From positions 1-60,193 of the IMG/VR virus record IMGVR_UViG_3300030104_006323: a stretch of 60,193 nucleotides of DNA; one strand, given 5' to 3'. Below are positions 1 through 6,917 of this stretch, in pieces. The first letter of the stretch is position 1. Every line of letters starts with the position of its first letter. This stretch comes from a virus. The position numbers and the translations under genes were made by a program. Below the pieces are notes generated by a model. It saw only the letters and a program-made list of their open reading frames with translations. It was not told where the DNA came from and did no database searches.

Positions 1-43
1 CTTAAATTTTGTAAATTATTGATTTTCAATTACTTATATATTT

Positions 44-61
44 TATGACGACTATGACGAC
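44..61. promoter_or_regulatory. Tandem operator-like repeat upstream of groEL
   Basis: Two exact back-to-back copies of the 9-mer TATGACGAC. The same TGAC/GTCA core recurs at 126-154, around the primase promoter (51370-51475) and at the window end (60163-60193). This suggests binding sites for a phage regulator or replication protein. The function is inferred. Confidence 0.55.
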
Positions 62-135
62 TTAAAAGTAAAAATATATATATATAAATATATAGTAGTA
101 AAAGAAATTATATATATATAAAAAGAGTCATACAG

Positions 136-166
136 TTTGTCATTTGCGTCATTATTTGTATATTTG
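136..166 (+). promoter_or_regulatory. Flavobacterial-type promoter of the chaperonin operon, with overlapping operator
   Basis: TTG at 137-139, a 19-nt spacer and TATATTTG at 159-166 match the Bacteroidota sigma-factor consensus TTG-N17-23-TAnnTTTG. The start codon of groEL lies 25 nt further on. The -33 box is embedded in TTTGTCATTTGCGTCATTA (136-154). That element is nearly identical to one in the leader of the primase-helicase gene, so a bound factor could block this promoter. Confidence 0.8.
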
Positions 167-191
167 AAATTATCTAATTAAATTTATTACA

Positions 192-1793
192 ATGAGCAAG
201 CAAGGCTACATTCCCAAACATTTACATTTCGATTCTGATGCGAGACAAAAATTAATGTCAGGAATTGAAAAGATTTCAAAAGCAGTCAAGAGTACTTTAG
301 GCCCACGCGGTCAAACTGTAATTATAGAAACCACAGATCAATTACGAGGATTGACTGTAACTAAAGATGGAGTTACGGTTGCCCGTAGTATTTTTTTAGA
401 CGACCCTGTCGAAAACTTAGCGATACAAATAATGAAGGAAGCTTCTAACCGCACAGCTAATTCTGCTGGAGATGGGACGACTACCGCTATTGTTTTAGCT
501 GAAGCGTTTGTCAAGGCAGGTAGTAAGTATTTGATCCCAACTAACAATACCACGCAGGTTGTAAGAAATATAAATAATATAATAAAAGACATTGTTAAGT
601 ATTTGGAGAAAAACTCAAAGAAGATATCAAACAATAGTTTGTTAGATGTAGCTAAGATCTCAGCAAACAATGATGCGGAGATTGGGAAATTAATATTCGA
701 TGCTTACCAGCAAGTTGGTAAAGATGGAATCGTTACGGTAGAGAGATCTCAAAACCACGAGACTTACGCGGAAGTTACACACGGAATTAAAGTAGATAGA
801 GGTTATTCTTCAAACTTATTTATAAATAATCAAAAGAAGGACGAGTGTATATTGGAGAATGTACGGGTGCTTGTATGCGACCAGGACATTAACAACATAC
901 TTCAAATTGAAAATGTATTAAAACCGATCATTCAAAAAAATGAGACCTTGCTTATCATTGCCGACTTAGGCACGAATGTGGTAAATACACTTGCAGCGAA
1001 TGTTGTTAGAAATGGATTGAAGCTATGTAATATACCAACTCCTTCCTTTGGTTATAAGAAGCATGAGCTTATGCAAGATATTGCTTTAACATTAGGAGCT
1101 AAGTATCTATCAGAAAAAACGGGTGATGATTTATCTACGGTTTCAGAAACAGACTTAGGAAAAGCTGATAAAATTATTGTAGGTAAATCCAATTCTGTTC
1201 TCATTACGAATAATGAACCAAGCGAAGAACTTAAAATGAGAATAGCTGAGCTTAGAGTTCAGAAAGAAAATACAGAGACTCCACAAGAAAGAAAGTTTAT
1301 TGATGAGAGAATAGCAAGTTTAGCTGGAGCTATTGGATGTATATATGTTGGTGGTAACTCTGATGTGGAACTAAAAGAAAAATTTGACCGAGTCGATGAC
1401 TCGGTATGTGCTGTGCGTTCCGCACTTGAAGAAGGTATAGTTGCTGGAGCAGGACTTGCTTTATATAATGCTTCTAAAACTATAATTAGTAACAACGATG
1501 ATACTGATTATAACACTGCATGTAATATAGTTCGAGAAGCTATTGTACAACCATTAGTTCAGATCTTAGAAAATGCAGGCATCAAACCAGAAAATATATT
1601 ATCAGAAATAAATGATAACACAAAAAAGAATTATGGTTATGATGTAAAGAATGAAAAGTTTGGAGATTTATTTAAACTTGGAGTTATAGATCCACTTAAG
1701 GTAACAAAGAATGCTTTGATTAATGCGAGCAGTGTAGCTACTACAATATTATCAACTAACGCTATTATTACCCATGCCCGAGTCAAAGACTAA
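192..1793 (+). CDS. groEL: Phage chaperonin GroEL (HSP60)
   Basis: 533-aa group I chaperonin, full length apart from the C-terminal tail. The equatorial nucleotide-binding motifs are present: TKDG with the Asp52 equivalent near residue 59, GDGTTT at about 93-98, and RVDD near 400-403 with the Asp398 equivalent, followed by EEGIVAGAG. Apical-domain residues that bind GroES and substrate are partly kept (RGYSSNLF, with Tyr203 replaced by Leu). The GGM repeat tail is missing. Phage GroELs are thought to fold capsid or other virion proteins in the host cytoplasm. The gene is first in an operon with groES, behind a consensus promoter. Its last 20 nt overlap the next small gene. Confidence 0.95.
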   Translation: MSKQGYIPKHLHFDSDARQKLMSGIEKISKAVKSTLGPRGQTVIIETTDQLRGLTVTKDGVTVARSIFLDDPVENLAIQIMKEASNRTANSAGDGTTTAIVLAEAFVKAGSKYLIPTNNTTQVVRNINNIIKDIVKYLEKNSKKISNNSLLDVAKISANNDAEIGKLIFDAYQQVGKDGIVTVERSQNHETYAEVTHGIKVDRGYSSNLFINNQKKDECILENVRVLVCDQDINNILQIENVLKPIIQKNETLLIIADLGTNVVNTLAANVVRNGLKLCNIPTPSFGYKKHELMQDIALTLGAKYLSEKTGDDLSTVSETDLGKADKIIVGKSNSVLITNNEPSEELKMRIAELRVQKENTETPQERKFIDERIASLAGAIGCIYVGGNSDVELKEKFDRVDDSVCAVRSALEEGIVAGAGLALYNASKTIISNNDDTDYNTACNIVREAIVQPLVQILENAGIKPENILSEINDNTKKNYGYDVKNEKFGDLFKLGVIDPLKVTKNALINASSVATTILSTNAIITHARVKD

Positions 1794-1935
1794 AAAGTTT
1801 GTTGCTGAATACAAACAAAAAAAATTCTTAGATAGTCTATATAAAAAAAACACTATAGAGTTAGATAAATATTTCAAAGACAGTCGAAGAATAGAAAAAG
1901 GAAAAAGATTTAAATTAATTAATACTAAAATATAA
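1774..1935 (+). CDS. Small basic hypothetical protein between groEL and groES
   Basis: 53-aa Lys-rich ORF starting at an ATG inside the end of groEL, 20 nt before its stop, and read in another frame. It begins MPESKTKKFV and has a charged helical middle. No family was recognised. The overlap and the tight packing with the following genes suggest translational coupling in the chaperonin operon. Confidence 0.6.
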   Translation: MPESKTKKFVAEYKQKKFLDSLYKKNTIELDKYFKDSRRIEKGKRFKLINTKI

Positions 1936-1939
1936 TATC

Positions 1940-2071
1940 ATGCCAATACATAATTATTTATTTGAAATAGCAAGGGAAGAAAGAAAAAAAGAAGAAGAAG
2001 CAATTAAATATTTACAAAGCAGAGGCTATGTTGTTTCCAACAAAGTGAAAACATATGCAAGCAGTAAATAA
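1940..2071 (+). CDS. Small charged hypothetical protein in the chaperonin operon
   Basis: 43-aa ORF (MPIHNYLFEIAREERKK...) starting 4 nt after the previous stop. It overlaps the groES start by 17 nt. It is a Glu/Lys-rich amphipathic helix with no recognisable domain. It is probably real because it fills the only gap in the operon. Confidence 0.5.
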   Translation: MPIHNYLFEIAREERKKEEEAIKYLQSRGYVVSNKVKTYASSK

Positions 2072-2312
2072 GTATATAGTAATAAAAAAAATAACAGAAG
2101 AGTATAAAACTAAATCAGGTCTGTTACTTTCAAATGAAGACATGTCTTCGTTAAGATACCACAAAGCTATAGTTGTAAATCCAGGAACAAATGTAGATAC
2201 CGTTAAAAAAAATGATGTAATATTTTTTGACAAGGCAGCAGGACATTCTATGGTTATTGAAGACTCTACTTATACTGTGATTGAAGAAAGAGATGTGGTT
2301 GTAGTTTTATGA
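2055..2312 (+). CDS. groES: Phage co-chaperonin GroES
   Basis: 85-aa GroES/cpn10-like protein. The N-terminus NKYIVIKKI fits the first beta strand (DRVLVKR in GroES). A mobile-loop-like segment with the hydrophobic tripeptide needed for GroEL binding follows (SGLLLS), then HKAIVVNPG (GKVVAVGPG in GroES), a short roof loop with VKKNDVIFFD (GD-V-F), and a C-terminal VIEERDVVVVL (the edD-I strand). It pairs functionally with the GroEL encoded 260 nt upstream. Convergent with the minus-strand gene ending at 2307; the two stops overlap by 6 nt. Confidence 0.88.
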   Translation: MQAVNKYIVIKKITEEYKTKSGLLLSNEDMSSLRYHKAIVVNPGTNVDTVKKNDVIFFDKAAGHSMVIEDSTYTVIEERDVVVVL

Positions 2313-2756
2313 TTTGCTTTCTTTATTAATTTTTTTTATATAGTTTCTAAATACTTTATCTCTATACTTAACATCATGTTTGAATACAGGATTATTGACT
2401 GGGTTTTCAGGAATGTCCTCGCCATTTAATTTGGCATAAACATTGTTGATCATTCTTTTACCCTTATATGTAAGTTCATACAACGCAGCTTCTTTACCTT
2501 TCTTAGGTCTCCACTTATGTATCCAACCTTTTTTTATTAAATCATAAAATCTGTTATTGTTCCAAGACATAAGTTCATTGTACTCTTCAAACTTTGTTTT
2601 GTTAAATAAATGTTCGCTATATAAAAATAACATTAACTCTAATTCACCTGTAGTTATTTCATATTTACGCAGAGCCCAATACTTAATTACTTTCCAGTAT
2701 TTCAAATAATCGTGTTCGGGTTGCTTTCGTGAGCTGTTGCGAATGATAATTGGCAT
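2307..2756 (-). CDS. Winged-helix-like DNA-binding protein, candidate regulator
   Basis: 149 aa, the only leftward gene in the first 46 kb. Residues about 30-105 have the pattern of a MarR/PadR-like winged helix: ITTGELELMLFLYSEHLF, a second helix pair, FYDLIKKGWIHKW as recognition helix and turn, then YELTYKGKRMIN, the usual wing followed by a helix. The tail is basic. Its promoter overlaps that of the rightward operon at 2810 in a palindrome, so it is well placed to be a switch protein. Family assignment is by pattern only. Confidence 0.6.
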   Translation of the reverse strand: MPIIIRNSSRKQPEHDYLKYWKVIKYWALRKYEITTGELELMLFLYSEHLFNKTKFEEYNELMSWNNNRFYDLIKKGWIHKWRPKKGKEAALYELTYKGKRMINNVYAKLNGEDIPENPVNNPVFKHDVKYRDKVFRNYIKKINKESKS

Positions 2757-2779
2757 AAAATAAATTTGATTAAATTAAT

Positions 2780-2797
2780 TATCTTTGTTCAAAGATA
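2780..2797. promoter_or_regulatory. Palindromic face-to-face promoters between the regulator and the structural operon
   Basis: TATCTTTG on the plus strand (2780-2787) and the same box on the minus strand (2797 to 2790) form a perfect inverted repeat with a 2-nt spacer. Each matches the -7 consensus TAnnTTTG. Each lies 22-33 nt from the start codon it would serve (2810 rightward, 2756 leftward). Neither has a TTG -33 box at normal spacing. The two polymerases could not bind at once. Confidence 0.65.
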
Positions 2798-2809
2798 TAA
2801 TAAAATCTA

Positions 2810-2947
2810 ATGGCTCGTAAAAATGTAAGCACCTATGTTTTCCGTTCTCGTAAAAAAAGACCAGGGATTCATAGTAAAAACAGAAATACAAATCAGAAGT
2901 CAGGAAAATATTATAGCGGAACTAAATATAGAGGACAAGGTAGATGA
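2810..2947 (+). CDS. Very basic 45-aa protein
   Basis: Starts MARKNVSTYVFRSRKK; almost a third of the residues are Lys or Arg and there is one acidic side chain at most. First gene after the palindromic promoter. Its stop overlaps the next start (ATGA). It resembles a small nucleic-acid-binding or virion DNA-neutralising protein, but no family is recognised. Confidence 0.65.
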   Translation: MARKNVSTYVFRSRKKRPGIHSKNRNTNQKSGKYYSGTKYRGQGR

Positions 2948-3315
2948 GTACAAAAAAGAAAGCTATTATAGAGGGCGGAAAAAGTCTTCTTAAAAGATTT
3001 GGTAAGAAAGCAGCAGCTGGAGTCCTTGGTGTTGGTGGTGCTTTACTTAATACACAAAAAGCGTATGGTGGTCAATTAACCAAAAAACAGTTAGCTAAAA
3101 AATATAATTTTTTACCTGATGATGGAAAAGGCGGCCCACTGCCAGTAAAAAAGACAAAGATGTCAATGAGAAAACCAAAGGCAAGTATTTGTCCAGCAGG
3201 AATTGCTTGGGCAAAAAGAACATTTGATAAGTATCCGTCTGCGTATGCAAACATGGCGGCAAGTAAATATTGTAAAGACCCTAATTACGCAAAGGGTTCT
3301 AAAAAGAAAAAGTAA
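2944..3315 (+). CDS. Lys-rich protein with hydrophobic N-terminal segment
   Basis: 123 aa. Residues about 22-35 are a small Gly/Ala/Val-rich stretch (AAAGVLGVGGALL). The rest is basic. A short motif KKTKMSMRKPKAS is related to repeats in the proteins at 3562 and 6918. The C-terminal part contains CPAGIAWAKRTFDKYPSAY and KYCKDP, with two Cys that might bind metal. Small basic proteins of this style occur near structural genes of marine phages. Function unknown. Confidence 0.7.
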   Translation: MSTKKKAIIEGGKSLLKRFGKKAAAGVLGVGGALLNTQKAYGGQLTKKQLAKKYNFLPDDGKGGPLPVKKTKMSMRKPKASICPAGIAWAKRTFDKYPSAYANMAASKYCKDPNYAKGSKKKK

Positions 3316-3317
3316 TT

Positions 3318-3551
3318 ATGGCAAACCCAAATAAATGTAAATTTCAAGTATTAGGAAAAGACCCTAATGATTCAAAAAAACCAGCAAGGTTTTCTGATGA
3401 CCCTAAAGTAAAAAAACAACAGCAAATGGATTTAGCTGCATGTAGAAGGGGAAAGAGAGAAGATTTTAAAAATAGAATTAAAAATAAAGGAAATGAACTC
3501 CTTCAAAAAGTTAAGACTACAGGACAAAATTTAAACATAATAAAAAAATAA
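3318..3551 (+). CDS. Small basic hypothetical protein
   Basis: 77 aa, starting 2 nt after the previous stop. Two Cys (CKFQVLG near the start and LAACRRGKRE) and many Lys. No family recognised. Its position makes it co-transcribed with the basic-protein island. Confidence 0.65.
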   Translation: MANPNKCKFQVLGKDPNDSKKPARFSDDPKVKKQQQMDLAACRRGKREDFKNRIKNKGNELLQKVKTTGQNLNIIKK

Positions 3552-3561
3552 ATAAACAGTT

Positions 3562-4506
3562 ATGAAAAAGCCCATGTTAAACGCAATTCAAAAAGTTAGA
3601 ATGTCAACAGCTATGGCATCTAAAAAACCTAAGTTAAATCCTGGGTTTGATTCGTTACCTAAAGAGGTTCGAATGAAAATTTTAAAATCTAAAAAGCCTA
3701 AGATGGCTATGATGAAAAAACCTATGCTGCGTGGTGGAAAGTTTAAGTCTATGCCTATAAAGCCAGGTGAAACAAAAACTGAATATAGAAATAGACTTGC
3801 AGGACCTAAAGGGCCTCAAAGATATAAAAGAAAAAAGAAGGAAGAAGTAAAAGTGAAACCTAAGATGGCTATGAAAAAACCTTTAATGTCACAAGACCCT
3901 TATTATAAAAAGATTGAGAAGAAAGAAACTAAAGCTAAGAAAAAACTTACTCAAGCACAAGAAGCTTTACAAAAAGACAAGTACAACAAAGCGCGTAGAA
4001 AAATTAAAAGCGGTGCAAGAAAAGCTTATAAGTCTGGTGCGATAAGTTTAGCTGAAAGAAAAAATGTTCTTTCTGAATCTAAAAAAACTCTGAAAGAATT
4101 AAAGGATTTAAAAAAACCCCTAAAAGCATCTAAGTCAGCTACTAAATCAAAAGCTATAGAAAGAAAAGCTAAAAAAGTTATGAAGAACCCTGATAAAAAG
4201 AGTTCCCCAAGAAAAGTAAAAGCTATTCAAAAAAAGTTTAATAAAAAATACGGACCTGGAAATGTAACTGTTGCAGGTGTAAAACCTAAGAAGTCTGAAA
4301 AGAAAATAGCCAGAAAGAAAAAAGCTATTAAAAGAAAAAAAGGTGCTCTTGATAATAAAATAAGTAAAGCTATAGCAAAAGGAAAAGATAGCGTTACTAA
4401 TTCTATGTACAGAAAACAAATGGCTATTAAGAAAAAGAAAGATAAAGTTAAAAAAGCTAATTACAAAAATTTAAAAAAAATTTTTAAAAAAGTAGTACCA
4501 TCATAA
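3562..4506 (+). CDS. Large lysine-rich protein with repeated KPKM motifs
   Basis: 314 aa with roughly a third Lys and almost no aromatic residues, low in complexity and predicted mostly helical or disordered. It carries several copies of a motif of the form KPKMAM-KKP-[ML] (KKPKMAMMKKPML at about 46-58 and KPKMAMKKPLM near residue 100). Related motifs are in the products at 2944 and 6918. The composition resembles H1-like DNA-condensing proteins, which would fit a packaged or DNA-neutralising role. This is inference. Confidence 0.75.
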   Translation: MKKPMLNAIQKVRMSTAMASKKPKLNPGFDSLPKEVRMKILKSKKPKMAMMKKPMLRGGKFKSMPIKPGETKTEYRNRLAGPKGPQRYKRKKKEEVKVKPKMAMKKPLMSQDPYYKKIEKKETKAKKKLTQAQEALQKDKYNKARRKIKSGARKAYKSGAISLAERKNVLSESKKTLKELKDLKKPLKASKSATKSKAIERKAKKVMKNPDKKSSPRKVKAIQKKFNKKYGPGNVTVAGVKPKKSEKKIARKKKAIKRKKGALDNKISKAIAKGKDSVTNSMYRKQMAIKKKKDKVKKANYKNLKKIFKKVVPS

Positions 4507-4507
4507 G

Positions 4508-4852
4508 ATGCCTTTTAAACTAAAAACATTAGGACAGGTTCTTGATTTTAGTGATAAGTATTCTACTGGAGATTATATCGTAAAAGAAAAGAAACTTGGA
4601 AAATATACATTGGGTGAAATAAACCCTAATGGTGTTATTGATATTGAGAAAGATATGTCTCCTGCTTTAAAAAGAAAAGCAGTCAAACATGAACTTGACC
4701 ATTTGAAACAAATGAAAAGAGGTGAGATGAGATTTGATCATAATAATTATTATTATAGACCAACACCTTATGCTCCTATTCAAGTTATACCTTCAAGTAA
4801 AATAAACCCTCACGATAGAAATCTACCGTGGGAGCAAGATGCACATCACTAA
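4508..4852 (+). CDS. Small HExxH metallopeptidase-like protein
   Basis: 114 aa. It contains the zinc-metallopeptidase signature HELDH (His61, Glu62, His65) in KAVKHELDHLKQMKRGEM, and a C-terminal LPWEQDA whose Glu109 could be the third ligand. Such compact HExxH domains occur in phage and tailocin clusters. The downstream gene starts at TAATG, so translation is coupled. Possible roles are processing of the neighbouring basic or virion proteins, or cell-wall attack. There is no signal peptide. Confidence 0.65.
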   Translation: MPFKLKTLGQVLDFSDKYSTGDYIVKEKKLGKYTLGEINPNGVIDIEKDMSPALKRKAVKHELDHLKQMKRGEMRFDHNNYYYRPTPYAPIQVIPSSKINPHDRNLPWEQDAHH

Positions 4853-5094
4853 TGGGAGAATTGAAAAAATGGCGTGAACAAAACTGGGTACGAATAGGTC
4901 GTGACGGAAAAATAAAAGGACCATGCGGTACATCTAAAAATAAAAAAAACCCAGACAGATGTTTGCCTTTGGCAAAAGCAAAAGCTTTATCCAAAAGACA
5001 ATTAGCTAAAACAGCTCGTAAGAAAAAAAGAGAAGGTAGTAAAGGAAAACAATTTGTTGCTAATACACCAGCAGCTAAAGTAAGAAACTCTTAG
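4852..5094 (+). CDS. DUF5872-like small basic protein
   Basis: 80 aa from the TAATG-coupled start at 4852; an upstream in-frame ATG at 4828 would add 8 residues inside the previous gene. The pattern KKWREQNWVRIGRDGKIKG, then CGTSKNKK, PDRCLPLAKAKALSK, then a poly-basic tail matches a family common in marine phages and giant viruses, with two Cys and a repeated AKA-AL-K helix. Family name recalled, not searched. Function unknown. Confidence 0.7.
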   Translation: MGELKKWREQNWVRIGRDGKIKGPCGTSKNKKNPDRCLPLAKAKALSKRQLAKTARKKKREGSKGKQFVANTPAAKVRNS

Positions 5095-5098
5095 TGTT

Positions 5099-5386
5099 AT
5101 GTCTAAAAAAAATATGCCATGTAATAAACCCAGAGCATCTAACCGAGCAGGTAAGAAAAAAATGGTTAAAGGTTGTGAGGGTGGAAAAGAAAAGCTTATA
5201 CACTTTGGAGCAAAAGGATATGGACATAATTATTCATCAGCTGCAAGGAAAAGTTTCAGAGCAAGACATAAGTGCGGATCAGCAAAATCTAAACTAACTG
5301 CGCGTTACTGGGCTTGTAAAAATTTATGGGCAGGTAAAGGAGGTAGCACCAAAAGTTCTCCCCAAAATAGACAAGGAAAATATTAG
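5099..5386 (+). CDS. Conserved marine-phage basic protein with FRARH-C-ARYW-C motif
   Basis: 95 aa. MPCNKPR near the start, then VKGCEGGKEKLIHFGAKG, RKSFRARHKC, LTARYWACKNLW. This pattern with conserved Cys and aromatic residues is widespread in marine and cyanophage genomes (DUF6321-like, from memory). It is probably a small folded Cys-rich nucleic-acid or virion protein. Starts 4 nt after the previous stop. Confidence 0.7.
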   Translation: MSKKNMPCNKPRASNRAGKKKMVKGCEGGKEKLIHFGAKGYGHNYSSAARKSFRARHKCGSAKSKLTARYWACKNLWAGKGGSTKSSPQNRQGKY

Positions 5387-5394
5387 TATATTTG
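5387..5394 (+). promoter_or_regulatory. Candidate -7 promoter box (TATATTTG)
   Basis: TATATTTG 27 nt before the start of the gene at 5422. No TTG lies 17-23 nt upstream, as with most promoter boxes in the structural half. Confidence 0.45.
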
Positions 5395-5421
5395 TATTTA
5401 TAATAATTTAAAACTATAGTT

Positions 5422-5631
5422 ATGGCACAAGGTTATAATTCAAGACTTGATGAATCTTTAGGTTCCAAGCATGGAAAAAAATCTCAGTCTTTTAAAGACC
5501 GTAGAGATGAATCAAAAGCAATGTCTAAAAAAATATACGGACATGCTTATGGCGGAGATCATTCTATGAAATATGAAAAGCATTATCCTAAAAGTGTAAA
5601 AGGACATTTAGGAAAGTTAATCAGCAAGTAG
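5422..5631 (+). CDS. Small basic hypothetical protein (His/Tyr/Lys-rich)
   Basis: 69 aa (MAQGYNSRLDESLGSKHG...), hydrophilic, with KKSQSFKDRRDESKAM and a C-terminal KHYPKSVKGHLGKLISK. Preceded by its own TATATTTG box. Similar short proteins accompany structural modules in marine Bacteroidota phages. Function unknown. Confidence 0.7.
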   Translation: MAQGYNSRLDESLGSKHGKKSQSFKDRRDESKAMSKKIYGHAYGGDHSMKYEKHYPKSVKGHLGKLISK

Positions 5632-5632
5632 T

Positions 5633-5812
5633 ATGGCATTTCCACAAATTAAAAAACAAAATCGTGGCAAGTTCACTAAGTGGGCAAAGGCAAACGGTTT
5701 CAAAGATGCGTGTAGTGCAGCTTCTGCAGTAATGAAGAGTAAAAAAAAGTACTCTAAAGGTGTTGTTGAAATGGCTAACTACGCGAACAACTTTGGGTGT
5801 AAGAGAAAATAA
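5633..5812 (+). CDS. Small basic hypothetical protein
   Basis: 59 aa starting 1 nt after the previous stop (TAGTATG). MAFPQIKKQNRGKFTKWAKA is followed by ACSAASAVMKSKKKYSKGVVEMANYANNFGCKRK. Two Cys and a predicted two-helix fold. No family recognised. Tight spacing supports it. Confidence 0.65.
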   Translation: MAFPQIKKQNRGKFTKWAKANGFKDACSAASAVMKSKKKYSKGVVEMANYANNFGCKRK

Positions 5813-5822
5813 AATTAAATCA

Positions 5823-6005
5823 ATGGCAAAAGCAAAAAAGAAAGCTGCGCCAGTAAAAAAAGTCGCAGCAAAAAAAGTAACTGCGAAGGCAAAAACAAAA
5901 GAAGTAAAGGCTACTGCAGGTAGTGTAACACATTATCCTTACAAGCCTCGAAAAATTACAAGGTTGCCCTCGCCAAAAGAAGAAAAAAAATGGGAAAACT
6001 ATTAG
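5823..6005 (+). CDS. Ala/Lys-rich histone-H1-like tail protein
   Basis: 60 aa from the ATG at 5823; the frame is open further upstream but there it overlaps the previous gene. The first 35 residues are nearly all Ala, Lys and Val (KKAAPVKKVAAKKV), as in bacterial histone-like tails. The end is Pro/Tyr-rich. A DNA-binding role is inferred from composition only. Confidence 0.65.
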   Translation: MAKAKKKAAPVKKVAAKKVTAKAKTKEVKATAGSVTHYPYKPRKITRLPSPKEEKKWENY

Positions 6006-6130
6006 TAAAATTAGGATATTGGATTCAAAAAGCTTGGTGTAAACTATTATGCAAGTGGAATTGGTTAATATCTAAATTAGTAGTAAATGTAAATAACTGC
6101 CCCGTGGCAGAATGTATTTGTAAAAAATAA
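5990..6130 (+). CDS. Small Trp/Cys-rich hypothetical protein
   Basis: 46 aa overlapping the end of the previous gene by 16 nt. MGKLLVKLGYWIQKAWCKLL followed by CKWNWLISKL gives an amphipathic, possibly membrane-associated segment with four Trp. It ends with two Cys pairs (NNCPVAECICKK). No family recognised. The Cys-rich C-terminus after an amphipathic helix recalls small lysis or membrane proteins. Confidence 0.5.
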   Translation: MGKLLVKLGYWIQKAWCKLLCKWNWLISKLVVNVNNCPVAECICKK

Positions 6131-6134
6131 AAAA

Positions 6135-6305
6135 ATGAAATTAAATGAAAAGTCCCGAGGTTTGGGAGATACTATAGAAAAATTTACCACGGCTACTGGT
6201 ATTAAAAATGTAGTCACAAGAGTTGTAAAAGCAACTGGAGCAGAAGACTGCGGTTGTGGAAAGCGTAGGGATACTCTAAATCGAGTTTTTCCTTACCAAA
6301 AGTAA
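6135..6305 (+). CDS. Conserved small phage protein (GI..VV..V..A-DCGCGKRR)
   Basis: 56 aa. MKLNEKSRGLGDTIEKFTTATGIKNVVTRVVKATG is followed by EDCGCGKRRDTLNRVFPY. The arrangement of an amphipathic helix, then CxC and RR, then LN--FPY is one I associate with small proteins near tail genes of marine Bacteroidota phages. The Cys pair may bind metal. Function unknown. Confidence 0.7.
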   Translation: MKLNEKSRGLGDTIEKFTTATGIKNVVTRVVKATGAEDCGCGKRRDTLNRVFPYQK

Positions 6306-6335
6306 AGAGATTTTTAACCCTCTAAATAAAAAAAA

Positions 6336-6893
6336 ATGGCATATCCAAAAATAACCGTAAACACTGGCTTAGCACTTCAAGTTATAGCCGCAGATTCAAT
6401 ACCAATTCCTTATCCTGGCTGTCCACAAGTGACAGGAACAAATACAGCAAATACCACCGACAAGCTTGTCGATGTGGGTGCTGACTTTTCAAATGTTGTA
6501 ATTGGTGATATTGTATACAATACAGCAACTGGAACTATTGCAACAGTTACTGCAGTTGATAGTTCTACTATATTAACCCTAAGTGCTGATATTTTTCAAA
6601 ACTCCCCCAATGATACTTATATAGTGTTTCAAGGTGGGCCAATATTTGAAAAAAGAATAGAATCGTCTTCAGGGTGTTTGCTATATATTGGATCAAGCGC
6701 TACAATATCTGGAGCTGGAGATGAGTATGTAGATGTATGTGTAGACACTGTTACTGGATCAGTGCAATCTCCTAACACTGTAACATTTAAAAATTTTAAA
6801 GTAGGAAACTACTTACCTGTTCAAGTAAAAAAATTACGAGTAAATGGAAGTAGTGCTTCGATTTTAAATCAAGTTTGTATAGCGATTTGGTAA
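6336..6893 (+). CDS. Putative virion surface/decoration protein
   Basis: 185 aa, rich in Thr, Val, Ser and Gly, predicted all-beta, no signal peptide. It has ITVNTGLALQVIAADSIPIPYPG at the N-terminus and a repeated TGTIATVTAVDSSTILTLSAD type strand pattern, seen also inside the neck protein at 26769. It ends hydrophobic (NQVCIAIW). It looks like a capsid decoration or appendage protein. This is composition and context only. Confidence 0.55.
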   Translation: MAYPKITVNTGLALQVIAADSIPIPYPGCPQVTGTNTANTTDKLVDVGADFSNVVIGDIVYNTATGTIATVTAVDSSTILTLSADIFQNSPNDTYIVFQGGPIFEKRIESSSGCLLYIGSSATISGAGDEYVDVCVDTVTGSVQSPNTVTFKNFKVGNYLPVQVKKLRVNGSSASILNQVCIAIW

Positions 6894-6917
6894 ATTAATA
6901 AATTAATAAAACCTAAA

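Noticed and set aside
44-61. CRISPR-like repeat
   Set aside because: Only two adjacent 9-mers without spacers; better explained as an operator.
5094-5297. 67-aa plus-strand frame overlapping the FRARH protein
   Set aside because: A shadow frame of the gene at 5099; no conserved pattern.
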